Notes: a model not told the origin generated them from the letters alone. Positions 1-13,069 are shown, counted from the first letter of the stretch. The stretch: 64,000 nt of DNA from Alviniconcha marisindica (GCA_018857735.1 JABMCL010002141.1:138501-202500); one strand, 5' to 3'. Translations and numbers: made by a program.

Positions 1-2535
1 CTGTTGATGAAATGGTGTCAATTTGATTGACCAGTTAAGTGGAGGTGGTACTTGGCAGGGATCACAATCCAAGGAAACAGGAGGAGGGTGGGTGGGCTAA
101 CTAGCACAAGTATCACATCCAGAATTATTCCTGCATCAGGTAAGCCAGTTTATGTGGTTAGGCTACGTATCATTCTCTATTGTTCTCTCCCCCCACCCTC
201 CTTTCCTCCCCAAAGAGTGCCCCCTTTTCAGTGTCTTTCGCCAAATGGATTACCTCTTATGATCAATTTATGCTACAATACTTCCCACAAAAGGTCTAAT
301 CAACTCACATTCACAACCACTTTAAAATGGTGGTTGTTTCATTTACTGACAAATTTTAACTTGTGAACTTTGCATAAACGCATGTGCAATGAGTATCTTT
401 CAGCACGTCAACTATGAATCTGATGTTATCATTATCATAATTCTTTTATTTAATAATGCTTTGTTTTCGAAAATGGTATGCACTGAATAATCACTGTGTC
501 ACTAATGAACAAATGTATTAGATCAAAATGATGCCATCAGTTGTATGTTTTCCCCCACTCTTGTACCAAATAAAGTCTAAACCCTTAAAGTGGCTGAGAC
601 ATCAAGATTACTTCTCAATAGAGGGTTTGGGGGTGCCAATCACTCAAGCAGCTTCAGTCAGTCAAAAAGTTAGAATACTCCACGCAAATAGCACAATGAG
701 TGGCCACCACACTTGCCTCACAAATTAAAACATAGCAACATTGCAAATGACTGGCTGATTCTGAACAAAATCTTCAAAGTAATGGTGCACATAAACTGAC
801 AATGTCAGATAACTGCTGCAATCAAATCAGGAAAATTGTGATTGTTTAAACACTGGATTTAGACTCTGGTCATACATTCTTTCACCGCCTGAGCATCTGA
901 TAATTTTTGGCATGAATGGCAAGATGGATAAGGTGCCTGACCTAATAATGCCGATGGCAAAGCACTACATTTTCAGATTTGGTTGTTCAAATGCTACATC
1001 AAATGTTACTTGTTTTTCAAAAAAAAGCTAGGAAAAGAGCAGCTATACACAAAGGCATCTGGTCACTAAAGGCAAACCTAACTGTATTTTTCACTATAGT
1101 CCCCATACTTCCTGATAATCAGTGACAACAATGTATAACTGTAGGGTACCCAGAGAGTTGCTTACAAGAAAATGTGTGTGTGGGTGGGAGAAATAGTTTT
1201 TAACACAAGCATGTACGTACTGAGCTGAATAGATGTGTTAACTGCAATGTTTGTGTGCATATTCAGATACTGTCTGCAATACTGTTTCTGTGTGGGGGAC
1301 CAAAAAAAATAAAACATTGTGAAAGATTGCATTTACACAACTAAGGAATGTGTATTGCTGGTAAACAATAGGACAGTCATCTATTGCTTAAATATGGCAA
1401 CAAACTAGTGAACAGTTAAATTTTGAAAGATGCTAGAAGTGTTGAAGCAAAAGCAAAAGTGAAAAAGTACACAATGGCAACCGTGTACCTTGTGCCAACA
1501 ATAAAAACAGCAACAAAAGTAGGTCTAAATTTCTGGGAAATGATATGGGTGAGGATAAAATTCTTTTGAAACATCTTGATGCATTTAATTCTGTTGGCCT
1601 GAAGATATTATTCAGTGTCTGCTTTTTAATGCCTCCTTCAGAACTGACTTTCATAGTCTGGCTTGAGACTTGAATTGTGAGAAAATCTAAGTACATGTGC
1701 ATAAAATTTAAAGTATAGCAATAACAGCTATATAGTGTATAAACAGAGACTGACAAACAAAAATCAAACCCTTATGTTTCAAAACCAGCTTGCACAAAGC
1801 TCACATACATGTTAGTGCAACCACATATATATACTAGCACACTCACTGACGAACTATTTTTTCTTTTTTTCTAAATGATTTTTTTTTTCTTTCTTTCTTT
1901 TTAGCATTGTTGTGCATCTGTTGTATTATGGAACAAATATTATGACTTCATCTATCTTCTCTTCCCTCAGAAACTGATAAAAAGATTTCTGAGGGCAGTT
2001 ATAGCAAGATTCTTAGTCAACTTTTTTTCCACCTTCATCACTGGCTTTTATGGTGTCACTCTCGCTCTCACTTCACAAATTCCTCAAAGCCATTCTTGAC
2101 AGTGGCCACATATGTACGGTGCAAGTGAAATAACTTTTCTTTCCACCTTGTTTGTCATTATTATGCACTGCTCAAAAGATCTTGTTCATATGTTCTTGGA
2201 GAAAAAGCTCATGCTATAATGGAACAGATCTAGGAAAATGTACTCACTAATAAGACAAAAAACAGGGAACCAATAACACACAAGCGTTTTTCGACGATTA
2301 GTCTTCTTCACCTAAAGAAGACAAATCATCAAATGCGCTTATGTGTTATTGTTTCTATCTTCTTCACCTGAAGAAGACAAATCATGTTATTTTTTTCCCC
2401 TGTTTTTCATCTCATTTTCCTTGATCTGTCCATTTTATCAACCTCACCAGCAGTTGTTCGCTCATTCCTCAAAGCTCATGCTATAGTTTTTGCGAAGGTT
2501 AATTTCATGGATGTGCTGATCTGTCGTTTCTCTTC
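1..2535. other. Region downstream of MARCHF5, no gene recognised
   Basis: AT-rich sequence with only short unconvincing frames. It may hold the MARCHF5 3' UTR and poly(A) site. At 2269-2390 there is a foldback: the CAATAACACA..AAGCG block recurs inverted at about 2333-2353, and two near-palindromes of the form TCTTCTTCACC(T)GAAGAAGA lie about 57 bp apart. No other structure was recognised. Confidence 0.5.
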
Positions 2536-2539
2536 TCAC

Positions 2540-2735
2540 TGTACCAACCCATCACCAGTTATGCAAGTATTTGTAGTGTGTGTGTGTGTGTGTGTGTGTG
2601 AGTGTGCGCATGCTTGCACGCATGCACATGTGTGTGTGATGAAATGAGCATATCCTTATGACTCTGTAAGCACTCTGGGCTCTTATGAGGTGGGGCACCA
2701 TAAATAATTTATTATTATTATTATTATTATGGCTG
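2540..2735 (+). mobile_element. LINE 3'-UTR fragment with GT repeat and ATT tail
   Basis: This matches, in opposite orientation, the 3' end of the LINE at 50440-52170. Shared blocks are CCATCACCAGT.ATGCA, a GT microsatellite, GATGAAATGAG..ATCCTTATG, AAGCACTCTGGGCTCTTA and a final (ATT)n run. No coding part is retained. It is therefore a dead, strongly 5'-truncated copy. Confidence 0.7.
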
Positions 2736-2963
2736 GATGCTCCCACCATTACACAGACTCGCATGATTTTTAACCAAAAGAGGAAACTTTTCACTGAAAT
2801 ATTAAGACCATACTTTAAAGGAATTTTTTTCAGATTGAAAAAATAATTACACATTTTACTTTTTAGCCAATTTAGAAGACTCTTCAGAAGATATCCTTAA
2901 GTGTCTCATTAGTTTTCCCAACCCAAAGTAATAAACTGACACCAGTAAACTAACTGGAAAATA

Positions 2964-3116
2964 TCACTGAGAAGCCACAGAGGAACTGGAGATACTGGAC
3001 GCAGGGGTTCGATCCTCCTCAAAGTCAAGAATGACACGGTTGGCCTGTCGGTGATATTGGCTCTGTTTGTAATAGATCTTCAGCACACCCTTGATGGCAA
3101 TAAAAGCTATACCACC
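2964..3116 (-). CDS. MARCHF5: MARCHF5 exon 6: fourth TM segment, C-terminus and stop
   Basis: After the acceptor GTTGCAG the exon reads GGIAFIAIKGVLKIYYKQSQ, matching the human GGIAFVAIKGAFKVYFKQQQ, then YHRQANRVILDFEEDR. It ends with a serine-rich tail (SSISSSSVASQ) and TGA at 2966-2964. The tail is longer than the vertebrate PEQEEA ending and the serine run is lineage-specific. The 3' UTR must lie below 2963. The first minus-strand AATAAA there is near 2708-2713, inside an ATT repeat of a LINE tail, so the true poly(A) site is not settled. Confidence 0.92.
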   Translation of the reverse strand, partial: GGIAFIAIKGVLKIYYKQSQYHRQANRVILDFEEDRTPASSISSSSVASQ

Positions 3117-5054
3117 CTGCAACACAGCAGATTTATAATTGTTAGAATAGCTGCATTATGCTAAACAAGAGAATGACAAAACAAAGCAAATAAGTCTTCA
3201 CATAAAATGTACTACACACAACCTGTCAAAGGCTGTTACTATCAGGGGTTCCACCATCAAACTGCAACGAGGGTAGGGGCAGGAGGTCATTTACAGACTG
3301 GTACAATGTAGTCGTTGGCTGGCCAGATGAAGCTGGAATGGCCACATTTTATAACACACTCATCTCCCTTATATCACTGAAACATGTGTCGCATTAGAAC
3401 AGTTGTAGCGGAACAGTAGAAGACTGCAAAAGCATATAATGGTTGTAAACTACAGCAAAGTTGCTCCTATTATCTACCACTCCTATACTACTACCTAAAG
3501 GTGAAATGTCTGGTGTTACTTCTCTCTGTAAAGCTTTGGAAAGTGTTATGGATCATGAGGATGTATGATGCTCACATGTTATATTACTCATAATGGGCTA
3601 CCACCTGGCAAACAGCAATCTGTTGCTAGTAGTACCAGTTATTAACAGGACTGCTGACAAGCTTGAAATTTCAATAATTAAAATTTAAGTATTTATGCAG
3701 AGCAAAATCTTGTCTTATTCTAAGTGCGTATATGCACACACATACATGAGGAAGTATACTGACTATACACAACCTAATTTACAGCCAACATAAACAAATA
3801 ACAGGGCTTTGAGGCAGAGGAGGATAGCAGCATAAGGATCCCCATTCCCCATCAAGTCTTTATGCAGAGTTCAAAAATCATTTAGCTTCTCCTGCAACAT
3901 ATCCAATCATTTATACTGGCAAACATCACAATATACTTTCAGGTGTATCAAATTATGAGAGGAAAAAAACATGGCTAAGCCTTAGGGCCCTTTGTTAAGG
4001 AAAGCAGACTTTCTTCGTGGGCAGCTGAAGCCTGGAGTTGACTGGGCTTCCCTGTCAATAGGAGAACAGCAACCCAACAGCTGGATGCAGTCTTAACAAT
4101 ACAAGGGTGTGTGGGAGTGCAATCAGACATAAATCTTATTCTGCTGGTGTTAAGTTGGCAAATTTGGTCCTCTTCTACTAGTGCTGTAAAAGTAGCAACC
4201 ACAAACCACTGAACAATAATGACATTTTGACAATCATTTCCTCTTTAAAAACACTATTATTCAATCTGGTTGTGGTGCCCCCCCCCCCCCCCCCCCCCCC
4301 CTAAATACAGTCACACAAAGAATGACTTACAAGTTAAAAACTACAATTGTTTTTATTGAGAAAAAAAAATGAGAAGAAGAAGAAAAGAACATGTTAATGT
4401 GACCATCGCAAGAAGCAATTAATAATATTACATAATTCATTAAAAGTATAAACAAAGGACCATTTTCAACGGAGGTAACTATACCCTCTGGACCACTAGC
4501 TGCCCTTGAAAATAAGTTTAATTTGTTGAAAAGGCATACACTATGCAGTTCATAACTGACTGCTCTAAACACTGTGACAGATCCCACTCAAATGTTATAA
4601 GCCCACACAAATGTTGCGGGTGCTAGGTGTGAACTCATAAGTTTAGCTGGACACAGTCTGGTGCACCATTCAGTGGCTTGACTGTCTTGTGATGGAGTAC
4701 CATGGATTGAGAAATTCAGGTCCCCTCTGCTGAAAATCCTCAAAAGTACACCTTTTAAGTACCAGTATCTCAGAGTAGGTCAGCTTTGCATGTTCCATTT
4801 CCTGACAGGAGATTTGCCTTTCAAATTTCAACCTTCACTCAGCTGTATCTGCCACTCCCCTCCTTTAACTTTTCTTCCAAAATAATGTTAAATGTGTCAT
4901 GAACAGTGAATGTGACTTTTGCTTGTGATTTACTGAAGTCTGTTTTGCCCTGAACCTTCTCTGTTGGCCTGGCATGCAAAATCAAGTCATCAACTCCATA
5001 AAACTGATTGAAAAGGAAGCCCCTGGTTGAGAGCAGTGTGGGTGACTGACATAC
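3117..5054 (-). other. Last MARCHF5 intron
   Basis: This intron carries a 24-bp C run at 4278-4301 and a stretch near 4600-4800 that shares a block (AGGTCCCCTCTGCTGA) with 49990-50110, hinting at a decayed dispersed repeat. No convincing coding sequence was seen. Confidence 0.6.
4278..4301. repeat. Poly(C) tract, 24 nt
   Basis: Uninterrupted C run in an intron. The opposite strand could form a G-quadruplex. Confidence 0.95.
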
Positions 5055-5218
5055 CAGAAGTGTCCTCTGGAAGTTGGACTGTACTGAACCGAACATAAGC
5101 TTTCCCACGATGGTAGCAATGGTGGGCAGGATGAGGGCACCACAGAGAACTCTTGTTGCAGAGATTGGGTCAGACAGAGGCACCGTCTCTGCAGGAATGC
5201 GTGATGACCTTGAATATT
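5055..5218 (-). CDS. MARCHF5: MARCHF5 exon 5: third transmembrane segment
   Basis: The acceptor is TTTGTTTCAG at 5219-5228. The first two bases complete a glutamate codon, giving EYSRSSRIPAETVPLSDP and then ISATRVLCGALILPTIATIV, equivalent to the human RIPAEANPLADHVSATRIL region. It runs through GKLMFGSVQSNFQRTLL to a GTATGT donor in phase 0. The 164-nt length fits exactly between exon 4 (phase 1) and exon 6. Frames open further downstream are intron. Confidence 0.93.
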
Positions 5219-5704
5219 CTGAAACAAATTTATGAGTATGACTCCAGTGGGAATGGAGGATTATGACTTCATTCCCCTTCCAGAATGATTTTACACTAAC
5301 ATGTCAAAATGTGTAGTATTATATGACAGAAGAACTAACATTCATTCCATATTACATTAAACAGAACTGAGTCAGTTGACTTACAAAGTCACATTCATAC
5401 ATCAAAACAAACAAGGTTTGTCACCTTGCACTGGAAAATACCCCCATTGTGTGCCTGGTGATATAATTGCAGTGCTGCTTGCATTTGGTCTGGTAACAGT
5501 AACAATACATCAATACACCTAGTATGATTGCAAAAGGATCATTAGTTAAAAGATATATCAGAAACAGTCATATTTTTGTAGCAATGATAAATGATTGTAT
5601 GGGATGTTTATTTTGTGAGACTTAATATTTTCAGATGTCATGCTGACATTAAGTGTGAGATTTATCGTACCATAAATTTTACTTTGAGATTTCTGTATAC
5701 ATAC

Positions 5705-6057
5705 CCAGTAAACGTGCTGGATCCAATCTGGAAGCATTTTGGATATGGCCAGTTATAGCATGCAGACAGAATTGGGCCGGATCATATATGCCTGATCTGA
5801 CTTCCTGCATCTGATTCAGTTCCAGAAATCATCAGCCCCAGTTTCTGGCAGGATGCAACCAGCCCACTACCAGTTTCCCACTTTAGACTTGGTTGCAAAA
5901 CCAGCCCTGATCTGATTTAGTTCTGGCTGACTGTGTCAGGTTTTGGCCACACCGATCCAGTCTGGAAGCAAGCCAATGTGCAAGAATCATCCAGCCCACT
6001 TCTGGCCAATGCTTCAGAGTCAGCTCTGGCAAATAAGATCTGGCACGTTTACTAGGT
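5705..6057. mobile_element. 353-bp MITE with 6-bp target duplication
   Basis: The ends are inverted repeats: CCAGTAAACGTGC on the left and GCACGTTTACTAGGT on the right, with the similarity continuing through GATC. ACATAC flanks both sides (5699-5704 and 6058-6063) as the apparent target duplication. The interior is rich in CCAG/CTGG words and has no coding capacity. The superfamily was not recognised. Confidence 0.8.
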
Positions 6058-6743
6058 ACATACATTTTGCTTAATGTCCTCAGATGCTAAAAAGCATATT
6101 TAAAAATTAAATTATGGACAACATGTAGAACAGTCTTGTCTTGAATATCAAATGAGATTGGTATAATTGGTATCATTTTGATTAGACGTATGTTTGGTCA
6201 GGAATCAAGTCTGGATAATTAATTGTATTTAATATGCTGTTTTATTGGATTTTCTCATTAGGATTTAGATGCAGTCTTGGTTTATTTATGCATCCATTAA
6301 TGACAAACGCTGATTCAAAATGAGTGGGTGGAGTTTGTTGATTTAATGTAATAATTATAATGTTTGGTATTATATAGTAGTAAGGTGACAAGTTCTTAGT
6401 TTATTTTCTTGCAGCAAGTGCAAGTAGAGAAAAGCATGCATGTCCAGTGGGTTCTAGAAGTTCTGAGTTCATAGCTCACTATGATTCAGTGACAGGTTTA
6501 GTTGTGTCAGTTGCAGAATGTATTTACTGTTAGAAGGAAGCAGCCCAGGGTGATATAGACCTTTGTCAAACTGATAAGGTATAGGAATATATGTATATCC
6601 ATTTGTTGTAATACTGATATTTCTGGTATGGTATCTCACATATTTAAATTCATGACTCATTCACTTGTCTTTGTATTATGTACTTATTCTATTATTTTGT
6701 CATTTCATTTATTTATGGGTTATATGGTTTGTGTAATGGTGAA

Positions 6744-8011
6744 GTGTATTTTGTGTACAAAAGTCTGGTGGAGAGCATTTTAACTTTTAACATTGTTGTC
6801 TGGTATGAAAACCTGGGTGTGAAGGGGAAGGCAAAACTGGCACGTATTGTCGGGGTGGCAAAAAAGATTATTGGTGCAAAACAAGACCACCTAAGTGATC
6901 TCTACTTTACAGCAGTTGAATGGGAAACAGCATGGATCTTAGATGACACAAAGCATCCCCTTTTTTCTCAGTTTTGGAAACTCTGGTCAGGCCGATGATA
7001 CAAATTGCCAATTGCCAGGAAGAACGCGTACAATTTTAAAAAAAATCACAAGTGCTATTTCTGTTTTAAATTCTAGACCTACTTAATATGTTGGCCCTGT
7101 GGGTTTCAAGGATCAGCCTTACTCACTCTGTGATAGTGCTGATCTGATGGATGTTTAAGTTACGCTTTTAGTTCACTGGCAAAATAACTCAGTATGCTTC
7201 AGGTTTATGACATTTACCAGCATAACTGTCTTAACTCTAAGTTAACTAATAATAATAATTGTGTGCAGTATTTGCCCATGACAGTTTATTTTGTGTGCAG
7301 GCATGGGAGTGCGTGTGAGCGTGTGTGCGCTCCCTGTTTGTTTGTTTGTTTGTGTGTGTGTGTGGGGGGGGGGGGGGGGGGGTTGTGTGTGTGTTTGTGT
7401 GTGCGAAAATTATATACTGCCTGGATTTAATATGTTGCTCCATAAATGCTGCCTATAATCTATATGTTGCGGTTGATTTTAGTGTTTTGATTTCAACATT
7501 TTGATGTTTAAGGAATGTTTGTTTAATTGTAATATTTATTAAATGTTTTAAGTTGGTAAGCCAGAAGAAGAATAGGTGTGTGTGTGGTGTGTGTATGTGT
7601 GTGTGTGTGTGTGTGTGTGCGCGTGTGTGAAAATTATATTCTGCCCGGATTTAATATGTTGCTCCATAAATGCTGCCTATATATGTTGCAGTTATTTTAG
7701 TGTTTTCAATTTCAGGGTTTTGATGTTTAAGGAATGTTTGTTTTATTGTAATATTTACTCAATGTTTTAAGTGATTGGTGAGCCTGAATAATAATGCATG
7801 TGTATGCATGCATGTGTGCGTGCGTGGGTGGGCGGGTGCATGCATGCATGTGTACATATGTGTATGTATCCACACATTTAGCTTTTGCATTTGAGCAACT
7901 TTTACTCTGTGTTTTATTGAATTGTTGTTGTTTTATTGTAAAATCTATTGAGTGTTTTATGTAAATGATGAGCCAGAAGGCAAATTTCTCCAGAGACAAT
8001 AAAGTTGTATT
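6744..8011 (+). mobile_element. Rex1-like LINE, 3' part
   Basis: The coding part (about 6744-7060) encodes the C-terminus of a Rex1-type reverse transcriptase: ESILTFNIVVWY, GKAKLARIVGVAKKIIG and PLFSQFWKLWSGRRYKLP. A frameshift after WSGR lets the pattern continue as ISVLN. The 3' UTR holds two diverged tandem units (7406-7575 and 7629-7785) separated by GT microsatellites and a 19-nt G run. The tail reads GAGCCAGAAGGCAAATTTCT then GACAATAAAGTTGTATT. The same tail is at 14431-14490 and the same UTR units at 17362-17620. 5' truncated and inactive. Confidence 0.75.
7364..7382. repeat. Poly(G) tract, 19 nt
   Basis: G run embedded in GT repeats of the LINE 3' UTR. Confidence 0.95.
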
Positions 8012-8099
8012 ACTGTATTCATACTAGTCAATATTTCTTTTTTGTTTTGGACAGTGTCAGGGTTGAAGTACAAAAACAGATAAATGGTTTAGCTCTCCA

Positions 8100-8156
8100 G
8101 TGGTTGTCCCTAATATGTCAACCCGACATCCGAGGACATGAAGCCCCACATCATCA
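8100..8156 (+). mobile_element. 57-bp insertion of the hairpin retroelement tail
   Basis: Only the tail of the U2-SINE/LINE family is present: TTGTCCCTAATATGTC, ACCC, GACATCCGAGGACAT, then an ATC-type end. It is flanked by perfect 10-bp duplications, TAGCTCTCCA at 8090-8099 and 8157-8166. This shows a real target-primed insertion truncated to the 3' hairpin. Confidence 0.85.
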
Positions 8157-8215
8157 TAGCTCTCCATCTCAGTTTTCACAGTTTTCACTGTTTAACTGTT
8201 GTTTATGTGTCATTT

Positions 8216-8315
8216 GTAGCTTGATAAAGGGGATTACCCCAAACATTTGCATGTTGTGTTTTCTAATAAATACTGTTCTTTTTAACCTTTTATTTGTTTG
8301 GACCTTGTTTTAGAA
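8216..8315 (+). mobile_element. Possible Penelope-like element remnant
   Basis: GATAAAGGGGATTACCCC forms a short hairpin followed by AAACATTTGCATG and AATAAATACTGTTC. This resembles the GGxxCC-hairpin plus CGAAACGTT-type ends of Penelope-like retroelements. It is judged from motif resemblance only, and no reverse transcriptase remains nearby. Confidence 0.35.
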
Positions 8316-9915
8316 TGCTAGCAGACTGTTTCAGACTTTTTAAAGTTTAACAACAATAAAATTATTATATTATAATTATAATTACACCATAAATGATGTG
8401 AAGAACATGTCATACATGACAAGAGAGTCCACCCCCACCCCCTTCCCAAGTCTCTTTTTCAACCATTCTGACCATGCAGTGAATAGAGTAAGTAGTACAT
8501 TAGTAACTGACTCTATTCCTCCCAGCTCATAGTTTCATCTATTTCTCTGTAACAATATTACACATAGTTTGTATCAGGTCAGCCCAAAAAATGGTGAGAA
8601 AACTGATTTTTTCCTAAGTATTTCTGATGCTACTGTGAAACTGACATTTGAGTACATCTGACAAAACTGGTATGACAATGCAGTTAAATGTAAGTTATTA
8701 ATATTATCATGCCAAGTGTGAACAGACCTGCTTAAACAGTCTTCAAGAATAATCCCACAATAAAAACTTTCTCCCAAACCATGATAATTATGTTCACTAT
8801 CACTCTTACAGATAAGTCAGACTCACAAACAGCACTGCGGGTGAGCTTGTTTATGCATTTAACTACAATAAAAAGAAGATTAAACTGGATTGGATAAGCA
8901 TTTACTGAAAAAATATGGTTGGCATTTTTTCTGAACCCTGGCAATTTGGGTTTGTTTGCTTTATTCACCAAGGCTGGCTGGACAAACACTGAAGATTATA
9001 TTTTGCCTGTCTAAAATCAACCAAAAACTGAAAGCAGTCCTCATACAAAGGTCAAAGTGGAGACATTTCATCTAAAATAGTAAAAGGCACTCAAAATGCA
9101 ATCTAGCCCCCAACTCCCAAAAGCAGTAAAACAAAGCAGGAGTTGCAGCTGAAATGCAAATGAGCTCATGATAATAATAAAAGAACAATCTAAGTTTGTG
9201 ACGCCATGAACAATCATTGGCACAGGACACAATGTTCTGCACTGAGATTTTTAGGCATATAATGATATATGCAAAGCAAAGCCTTTCGCCCTTCATTTTG
9301 GGGAACTTTATCTTTTGTTTGCTGCTTATAAGATTAAGAAGGCATCTCTGCTGCCAGTTTGTATACTGTGGGGGTCTGACATACTAAAGTGTTCTTTCTT
9401 GCCTTTTTGTGTGTTCTGACCTGAATGCATAAAGTAGCTGGCAGGTTTGTCCATATAGGTCTATTACATGTCACTGCACATTTCGCCAGCAGGGGATGGA
9501 GTGGAAAGATGATATCATCGAAACCTCAGTTTTTAGATTTATAAAGAGTGTGTAGGCGTTAAGCGGCGTTCAGACAATATTGAGTTTGTGTGAGACAATA
9601 GGAGAAGCAACTTGGCATCCCCTCAGAGAAACAGCAGGTGTGAAAGTGATTAGATGAGAAACCTGATGCCTGTAATCTCCTTTCAACCCAGGGCCTTGGG
9701 CTATGCAATTGACTTCTCACCACACTCTGACTGACAGATGAGCTCACACCAGTCAGCATGTGAGTACAAACAGTGAACACACCTCCTTACACAAGCCCAC
9801 AGGCTGAAGTACCAGTGTAATGTAAACAAAGCATGTGCCCATGCTGTTTTCAAAAACAATGATCAACAGCACTGAGTCTGTGCAGTCTGAAGCACAAGTT
9901 TGAACATGAGTTATG
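8316..9915. other. Intronic sequence, nothing recognised
   Basis: Only short unrelated frames and AT-rich sequence were seen. No match to the repeats described elsewhere in the window was noticed. Confidence 0.5.
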
Positions 9916-9919
9916 TTTA

Positions 9920-10915
9920 ATAATTATAATAATAATAATGGATACTTAAGAGCGCCTAGAATGCACTGGCCTTAAGCGCTTACACATTCTTTAAATGTGC
10001 AGATTTTCATAATTCAACACGTGCGCATGTGCACACACATACACACACACATAAGGCAATGGGACTGAAGAAAAGATTTTTTAAAAGAGAAAGATTTTCA
10101 AGGAAGATTTGAAAGAACTGACAGAGGTAGATGATGGACAGAAACAGGGAACTGGTTCCAGATAACCGGAGCCTGGTAAGAGAAGGAGCACTGACCACTG
10201 GGCTTTGTTTGGAAGGATGGTATTCTGAACACTCAGAGTTCGCAGATGAGCAGAGCTGCTGAGATGGAGTGTAAAGGTGAAGAAGTTCTCAAAGGTACAT
10301 GGGAGCCTGATGAGAAATGATCTTAAAGCAAAGCAAAGACAACTTGCATTTGATCCTCTGCTCAGTAGGTAGCCAGTGAAGAGAATAAAGCATAGGAGTG
10401 ATGAGGGTGGATCTGTTTGTTCTGAAAATGAGTCTTGCAGTATTCTTGCATGCTTTTTGAAGTTTAGAAAGAAGATACTTAGGACAGCCCGCCACAAGCA
10501 AGTTGCAATAATCTAGTCTTGAAAGAACAAACGCACACAACAATTTTTTGGTGACATCTTCGGACAGACAGTGGCATATTGCACTAATCTGATGATGTTC
10601 CAGATAGCATATATACAACAAACAGAGATTTGCTGTTGGAAATAGAGAGAGTAGGATCAAGACAGACACCTAGGTTGCGAACTGTGTTGGCAAGTTTGAT
10701 GTCAGAACCCTCCAGGTTTATGGACTGTGGAACAGAGTCAGAGTTGAGAATCATCTTCGAAGCAGTCAGAATAATTTCCATTTTATGATTGTTATCTGCA
10801 GTTAATTATTTGTCATCCAAGGTTTTACATCAGAAATACAAGACTGAGTTGAATGAATGATTTCAAGAAGTTTACTCCTCTTTTCTATGTTGGGGGAGGT
10901 ATCTGGTTAAAAGCG
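9920..10915 (-). mobile_element. Jockey/CR1-group LINE, 3' part
   Basis: Read on the minus strand, broken frames give CISDVKPW, NLGVCLDPTLS, LSRLDYCNLLVAGCPKYLL, LHWLPTEQRIKCKL and, after frameshifts, SFKSSLKIFL. These are the thumb and C-terminal blocks of a Jockey/CR1-type reverse transcriptase. The 3' UTR carries CA repeats and the 3' end an (ATT)n run near 9925-9945. The same family recurs at 57225-57900. Several stops and frameshifts make it dead. Confidence 0.8.
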
Positions 10916-13060
10916 AGTGGTCAGTTAGACGCTGACAACAGCCCCTTCCTCGTGACATGTTAAACACACATGTAAACTGAACAGAATAAAGTTTGAAAAA
11001 AAATGTATTTCGGGCAAAAATGTATTTACCACAACAAAGGAACACATTACCACTGAATCACTGCCATTGGCCATTTTTCTTTTCAAAACAATGGTCACAA
11101 GTTATTAAAATCTAGTCTACGTGTTTCTGATGTAAAAGATGATCTGGCTTACATCCATCTGGACTTCAAAAGATGGAGAAAAAAGCAAAGAAAAAAAGCA
11201 AACAAACAATAAAACAATGCAGAGTCCAAAAAAATAACATCCATCCATCTACCCAAAAGATTTAGTTTCTTCCTCAGACCACTTTCCCGAGAGCTGTTAA
11301 TTTCTCTAGCCTGTTACTACAATGTCCACTGAAATCTACACTACATGTCCATTGCAGTCCACAGTGTACTTTCTGGTGTCATGATTCAAATCAGTATTCC
11401 AAAGTCCATCACATTATATGAATGGGTGTAAAACACCAAGTTTAGATACTAAATCACAATATAAATTTTATACAAAATAAGCAAACAGCTAATTAACTAA
11501 CATTTGCCAAAAACAGCCACCTGGCAGGATACATGTTCTTCCAGAGATATTTCACAAAAAGTCATCTGTGTAGATTATATCAGCGTGATTACAGACTGTT
11601 GGTCTTAACAGCTCTGTTAACCGCGCAGATTTTTTTTTTAAAAGGGCATCAGGGCGAAACACATGGTGAAAACATCTGTAACATATTTTGTTCAAATACT
11701 ACAAAAATCAACACAAAACAAAAGCCCAACAAGGTCACAATGCCCCTGCCTAAAACAAAGCATGCCTTGACCAGAAACTCAATTATAATTTATTGAAAGA
11801 TACAAGATGAAAGAAAATCACACCACTAGTGTAGGCTGATTCACTCTTCCTGTTACTCATCCCTTTATACTGGAAGAAGCAGGGGAGGTTGGGGGGCAAA
11901 GCTGTATTAAACAAAACCACTAAAGTCAGGAAAGCTGAACTGCTGGAAGTAGGCATAAGCAATACTGTGACCAACCACAGGCTCAAAAGAGGGAAAGTTG
12001 GCTAGCGCTTGAAGGGGGCCTTGGCACATGGTCTGCATCCACAGTACCCTATCGCCGGATGCTCATCAGTAGTAACAGCTTCGGATTTAACATGTTTATC
12101 AACAAAAAGAAAGAAAACTAAATGGCATGTGTAGGCAGAATGTGATGAACAGAAATTTTAGAGACAGAAAAAGAAAAAAGAAAAAAATTAAGTCTTTTGT
12201 GTATAACATATATTCGAGTATATATTGTTTCCTGTGTGTTTTCCTTGTATAAACCTACACACAATTCTAAGCTGAACAGGCTATTGATGGAAACACCACA
12301 TAAGTAACAGGCTAATTCACATTCTCCAGCAAAATGCACACTGACCTATTCGACAGTGACATTTCCCTGGGGTGATGTAGCGTGAGATACACTCACTGAT
12401 TAATACTGTATAACTTAGCCAGGAGGTAATCATGCTGTATAATTCTGGCCCCCGGTCCTAACACAAAGCGCGAACACTCGCTGCGTGGTTTACACTCACT
12501 ACAATGCTCCGCAGCAATTAAAGGGAAAGGTTATACTGGACTGCCGTGTTTCTATGAAGTCACTCTCCTGCGCTGTGTAAGCTGCAAGAAGTGAACAGAC
12601 GTCTGTTTATTTGAACACCGCAGACAGAGATGCAAAAGGCTTTGCAAACAAAGGCTGTCACCTTGCGCAGCAAGATTTCCCACCTCTCGCCCTTACCCGC
12701 TGCTATGTGTCCACTTAAACCGCTGCCAGCACCCACACACCTTTTTCGCGGCACGTCGTCTCACCGAGTATAATGCGCCAGTACAGTGTTAGCGATCGCA
12801 AAAGTGTCAGCGGTTTACAAAATACAAAAAGCCCGACCCACAAATATCATGCAAGTGTCTAACCACCCACTATGCCAGCATAACATCTGCATAACATTCA
12901 GCCTGGCAATGACGCGCACACACATGCCAAGCTTGGCCGCTAAACGTCCGCGGCTCAGTAGACACACGATGCACAAACCGCCCTTCGGGGACTCGAACCC
13001 GTGTTATGAACCTGACTCAACAGCCAGAACTCAAAAGGTTGCAATGACCAGCGGATTTGA
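10916..13060. other. Intronic sequence, no gene recognised
   Basis: CpG density rises from about 12.4 kb onward. The frame open at 12786-13316 overlaps a repeat module and is not credible as a gene. On the minus strand near 12975-13065 there are two B-box-like blocks (GGGTTCGAGTCCCC and GGTTCAAATCC) without a foldable tRNA, possibly a decayed tRNA-derived repeat. Confidence 0.45.
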
Positions 13061-13069
13061 ACCTCATTA

